From assembly GCF_003946645.1 (NCBI RefSeq), contig NZ_RHOU01000008.1, forward strand, positions 1 through 64,000: a stretch of DNA of 64,000 bases. The letters are read 5' to 3'. The position numbers and the translations under genes were made by a program. Below are positions 60,877-64,000 of the stretch, in pieces; the first letter of the stretch is position 1, and every line of letters starts with the position of its first letter. This DNA is from Lapidilactobacillus wuchangensis. GTDB taxonomy: Bacteria > Bacillota > Bacilli > Lactobacillales > Lactobacillaceae. Under the pieces are notes generated by a model that saw only the letters and a list, made by a program, of their open reading frames with translations, did no database searches and was not told the origin of the DNA.

Positions 60877-61950
60877 ATGGAAAAGTCAGCAGCAATTGAT
60901 TTGATCCAACGGTTGTCAAATGTTTATGGTATTTCGGCATTTGAAGATAAAGTTACCGAACTATTTAAAGAAGAGGTAGCTGGAACTGGGAAAATAACTG
61001 AAGATCATATGCGTAATGTCTTCGTCCAACAAAACAACAATACTGGTACTAAACCAGTGGTTGAATTAGACGCACATTCAGACGAAGTTGGTTTTATGAT
61101 TCGTGCGATTAAGTCAAATGGTCAAATGATGTTTGTCCAAGTCGGTGGTTGGGCCATCGTTACAATTCCGGCACAAAAAGTAAAAGTTCAAAATCGTCAC
61201 GGAAAGTGGATCTCTGGAATTGTTAGCAGCACACCACCACATTTTATGACACCAGAAGAACGAACTCGTTTGCCAAAGATGGACGAGCTCAGCATTGATG
61301 TTGGTGCTTCAAGTGCCCAAGAAATTGCCGACGTTTATCAAATTGAAATTGGGGCGCCAGTCGTACCAGATATTACTTGCGAATATAATGAGGATACTGA
61401 GTTATTCTTGGGTAAAGCCTTTGATAACCGGATCGGGACTGCCTTGTTGGCTTCAACCATGAAAGATTTAGGCAATGATCAGTTAGATGTTGATTTAGTT
61501 GCTGGCTTATCTTCTCAGGAAGAAGTAGGAGATCGTGGTGCCGAAGTAGTCGTTCGTAAAATCAAACCGGACTTGGCAATTGTTTTTGAAGGTGCACCAG
61601 CAGATGATACAGTGATGCCAGATTATTTGATTCAAGCTGGCTTGCGTAAAGGCCCAATGTTGCGCCACTTTGACTCAACAATTGTCACCAATCCACACTT
61701 CCAACAATTTGCGTTGGATATTGCTGCAGAAAATGATATTCCAGTGCAACGGTCAGTTCGAACGGGTGGTGGCCAAGACGGTGCCATTATTAATCGTTAT
61801 AATGGTGCACCAACGATTGTGATCAGTGTGCCCGTACGATACGCGCATACACCATATTGTTTTATCGCTTACTCTGACTATGAAAATGCTTTGAATTTAG
61901 CTAAGTTAATTATTCGGCAATTAAACGCTGATGTAATTGCTAAATTTTAA
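60877..61950 (+). CDS. pepA: M42-family glutamyl aminopeptidase
   Basis: A 357-residue cytoplasmic metallopeptidase. Metal ligands and catalytic residues expected for M42 are visible: His67 (DAHSDEVG), Asp183 (KAFDNRIG), Glu215/Glu216 (SSQEEVGDRG), Glu238 (VFEGAPA) and His324 (RYAHTPYC). Family members form dodecamers and release N-terminal Glu/Asp or other residues from peptides. AGGAGATGG precedes the ATG. Monocistronic; two parS-like sites lie in its upstream region. Confidence 0.9.
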   Translation: MEKSAAIDLIQRLSNVYGISAFEDKVTELFKEEVAGTGKITEDHMRNVFVQQNNNTGTKPVVELDAHSDEVGFMIRAIKSNGQMMFVQVGGWAIVTIPAQKVKVQNRHGKWISGIVSSTPPHFMTPEERTRLPKMDELSIDVGASSAQEIADVYQIEIGAPVVPDITCEYNEDTELFLGKAFDNRIGTALLASTMKDLGNDQLDVDLVAGLSSQEEVGDRGAEVVVRKIKPDLAIVFEGAPADDTVMPDYLIQAGLRKGPMLRHFDSTIVTNPHFQQFALDIAAENDIPVQRSVRTGGGQDGAIINRYNGAPTIVISVPVRYAHTPYCFIAYSDYENALNLAKLIIRQLNADVIAKF

Positions 61951-61971
61951 CTAAATCAAATTACTCATTAA

Positions 61972-62013
61972 AAAAAGGTCCTCAGCTAGTAAACAGCTGA
62001 GGACCTTTTTGAT
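61972..62013. terminator. Bidirectional terminator
   Basis: AAGGTCCTCAGCT/AGCTGAGGACCTT, 13-bp stem between convergent genes, with A and T runs. Confidence 0.92.
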
Positions 62014-62036
62014 GACTTATTATTTAAAAGATAAGG

Positions 62037-63485
62037 CTAGTTTAATTCTTCGCCATTATGACGACGAGCAATAGCTGGTAAGATGAAGCCAATCCCAATC
62101 AAGACGATTGGTGTCAAAACATTAAGTGCTAATTGGAACCACCAAGCACTTGGGTTGCTGGCGTAAGTAATCTTAGGAACCATGCCGAGGATACAAGCAA
62201 AGGCGGTAAAGATGAAACACCAAGCACCAAAACCAAAACCAACTTTTGGATTCTTAACAAACATATAGTCTGAATGGAATTTATCAAGCTGTTTATTCAA
62301 CATCATGAAGGCCCAGAATACCCACAGGTAACGAAGGGGCATCACGACTGAGTTAAGATTTAATAACCAGTTGTACAAATTATTAGTTCCGCTAATACCT
62401 AATGCCGGAATAATAATGATGATACTAACCAAGATACCAGTTAATTTGTAACCGTTAATTGGCACACCGCCATTTGTTTTTTGACGAAGGGCCCTTGGTA
62501 CAAATTTAGGATCAGCATCGTCAAGCAAAATCCGCAATGGGGCGTCAATTGAAACTGCCAAAGCAGCAATTGATGCTAAAGCATTGGCAATGGCGTAAAT
62601 CCAGAGTAACAAGTTACCAACATGATAGAAATTACCTAACCGTTGGAAAGCGATATAAGCACCGTTGGCCATTAAGTCATCGGGAATATTGTTGGCATCG
62701 AAGATCATCCCCATGGCGAAAGAACCAAGAATTGCTGAAACCGCTACCATGATGGCTAGAGCAATCATACCTTTAGGGAAGTTCTTAGCTGGATTCTTAG
62801 TCTTGTTAACGTAAGGCGAAATCTTTTCAGCACCACCGACGGCAAAGACTAACATCGAAATAGTAGTAAAATATTTGAAATCGAATTTAGGAATATAGTT
62901 ACCAACGTGAGTCATGTTAGCAGTGGCAATTGTCGACCCAGTCATTGCTGGTGCTGACAAACCTAAGACGATAAAGAGAATTGACATGATAAACATTGAC
63001 ATACCGGCAATCGTACCGACCCGATTCAATGTTGCAATTCCTCGTGAAGCCATATATAGGAAGATTAAGAAAATAACCAAGCAAAGTGACTGAACAATAA
63101 TTGATGGCGTGTTTTTAACAAAGTTCCCATTTGAACGGAACAACCAACTACCAGCAATTAGAATTGATTGTGGCTTCTGAGCCAAATAAGGAATGTGGAC
63201 TACCCAGTAAGTCCAAGCGGCAAAGTAAGCTAAACGCCGAGTTGACACTTCCTTGATCCAGCTGGAGACACCACCTTCGGCATCTTTGAACGTGGCACCC
63301 ATTTGTCCGACCATTAACGTGTATGGGACAAAATATAAAATCATGATTAAGATCCAAGAAACGACAACGACTAAACCTTCTTGGGCAAAGTTGTTAACAA
63401 CGTTTCCTAAACCCCAAACACTAACGAAAGCAAGCAAGGCAATGTTATACCAAAATAGCTGCTTTGGTTTTTTTTCATCAGTCAT
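62037..63485 (-). CDS. APC-superfamily amino-acid permease (YjeM/glutamate-GABA type)
   Basis: A 482-residue membrane protein of about 12 segments. It starts MTDEKKPKQLFWYNIALLAF; early GLGNVVNN and KDAEGGVSSWIKE match the amino acid-polyamine-organocation superfamily, close to YjeM and Glu/GABA antiporters. The substrate is unknown. AAGGGGG lies 7 bases before the ATG at 63485; a longer frame has no ribosome-binding site. Monocistronic. Confidence 0.88.
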   Translation of the reverse strand: MTDEKKPKQLFWYNIALLAFVSVWGLGNVVNNFAQEGLVVVVSWILIMILYFVPYTLMVGQMGATFKDAEGGVSSWIKEVSTRRLAYFAAWTYWVVHIPYLAQKPQSILIAGSWLFRSNGNFVKNTPSIIVQSLCLVIFLIFLYMASRGIATLNRVGTIAGMSMFIMSILFIVLGLSAPAMTGSTIATANMTHVGNYIPKFDFKYFTTISMLVFAVGGAEKISPYVNKTKNPAKNFPKGMIALAIMVAVSAILGSFAMGMIFDANNIPDDLMANGAYIAFQRLGNFYHVGNLLLWIYAIANALASIAALAVSIDAPLRILLDDADPKFVPRALRQKTNGGVPINGYKLTGILVSIIIIIPALGISGTNNLYNWLLNLNSVVMPLRYLWVFWAFMMLNKQLDKFHSDYMFVKNPKVGFGFGAWCFIFTAFACILGMVPKITYASNPSAWWFQLALNVLTPIVLIGIGFILPAIARRHNGEELN

Positions 63486-63811
63486 GATTGACCCCCTTAA
63501 ATTAGATAGCAAAAGTATACAAAAACCACTATAAACCAATTTTTTCAGTTAATCATGAGAGTTATCTGAGATTGTTGCCGCTTTTTTGAAAATCGAATAA
63601 TGACTATCAAATCAGTAATGCCGTTGTTATTGAACAAATTTAAATGAGAAATAGGTCCTAAATTTAATTTTGTGCTAATAAAAAAAGCTCAACAAAATTC
63701 TTTTGCGAGCTTTTAGGAGTGAATTAACTGGATATAGCCAGTCTTCTCGATTAATAACAAACTTTAATGTATGTTCATTTTATCAAAATTTCGACACAAA
63801 AAACTAATCGG
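63486..63811. other. Intergenic region at the right end
   Basis: 326 bp, AT-rich. Apart from the terminator at 63680-63716, no gene or structured element is recognised. Confidence 0.5.
63680..63716 (-). terminator. Terminator of the partial gene at the right edge
   Basis: AAAGCTC/GAGCTTT with inner CAA/TTG, followed on the minus strand by T7. Confidence 0.75.
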
Positions 63812-64000
63812 TTAGTGAAGACTTTGCAAATTAACGCTGTGACTTTGGCCCGCCTTTAAATAATCAAGCTGACTTTGTTGAAATACCTGTTTTAAATGGC
63901 TGCTTTGCTGTTTGATTTCATCAGGAGACCAATTAAAGTGAGCGGCCATTGCCTCAATAACGGGTTGCGCTACTTTGGTAAAACTTTCCGCTTCAAAAAG
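63812..64000 (-). CDS. Partial CDS, C-terminal end (62 aa visible)
   Basis: An open frame entering from the right edge and ending at a TAA at 63812-63814. The visible part (EAMAAHFNWSPDEIKQQ, near its middle) is helical and soluble, like the C-terminal cap of FAD-dependent glycerol-3-phosphate dehydrogenases, but this resemblance is weak. A terminator lies downstream, which supports a real gene. Confidence 0.6.
   Translation of the reverse strand, partial: LFEAESFTKVAQPVIEAMAAHFNWSPDEIKQQSSHLKQVFQQSQLDYLKAGQSHSVNLQSLH

Noticed and set aside
1-64000. tRNA, rRNA or tmRNA genes
   Set aside because: None was recognised on either strand; I could not run a covariance search, so a missed gene remains possible but unlikely given how fully the DNA is accounted for.

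Overview
The window is chromosomal DNA of a low-GC Gram-positive bacterium of the family Lactobacillaceae, spanning the replication origin. The evidence is the gene set mnmG-mnmE / jag-yidC-rnpA-rpmH / oriC-dnaA-dnaN / yaaA-recF-gyrB-gyrA / rpsF-ssb-rpsR / gdpP-rplI-dnaB / purA, the typical Shine-Dalgarno sequences, and the adhesin, transporter and Fst-type toxin families present. I cannot assign a genus from sequence alone.

Layout. 1-15,000: metabolic and stress genes (CPA2 antiporter, acyl esterase, CDF metal efflux, a CIRCE-controlled Hsp20, YitT protein, GRP sugar permease, a GH2 glycosidase with a divergent AraC regulator, an XRE-TPR regulator, and the glutamine-type ABC transporter glnPH-glnQ). 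15,967-21,202: an HNH nuclease-sbcD-sbcC operon on the minus strand. 21,369-24,000: small proteins and a ClC transporter. 24,096-31,824: mnmG-mnmE and jag-yidC-rnpA-rpmH, interrupted by a cargo region with small peptides and a type I toxin-antitoxin module. 31,999-33,812: oriC, with DnaA boxes on both sides of dnaA and a DnaA-trio-like run. 35,000-46,300: an 11 kb accessory block between dnaN and yaaA, which are normally neighbours. It holds an unknown protein, two cell-wall-anchored surface proteins with LPQA-type sorting signals, a WYL regulator, an IS256-derived fragment and a second Fst-type toxin-antitoxin module. 46,312-60,272: the rest of the origin-proximal housekeeping genes. 60,374-64,000: a small membrane protein behind a candidate structured RNA, two parS-like sites, an M42 aminopeptidase, an amino-acid permease and the end of one further gene.

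The main discovery candidate is a family of about 170-bp dispersed elements: 15 near-complete copies and three 3' fragments, confined to intergenic DNA. Their ends and internal stems change by compensatory substitutions, so they look like a conserved multi-stem RNA (or structured single-stranded DNA) rather than genes. Six pairs are arranged with 5' ends facing inward around a shared centre containing terminator-like hairpins. One pair encloses 1.3 kb of cargo (two small peptides and an Fst-type toxin locus). All three fragments start at the same internal position and lie just 3' of a full copy. I do not recognise this family under any name.
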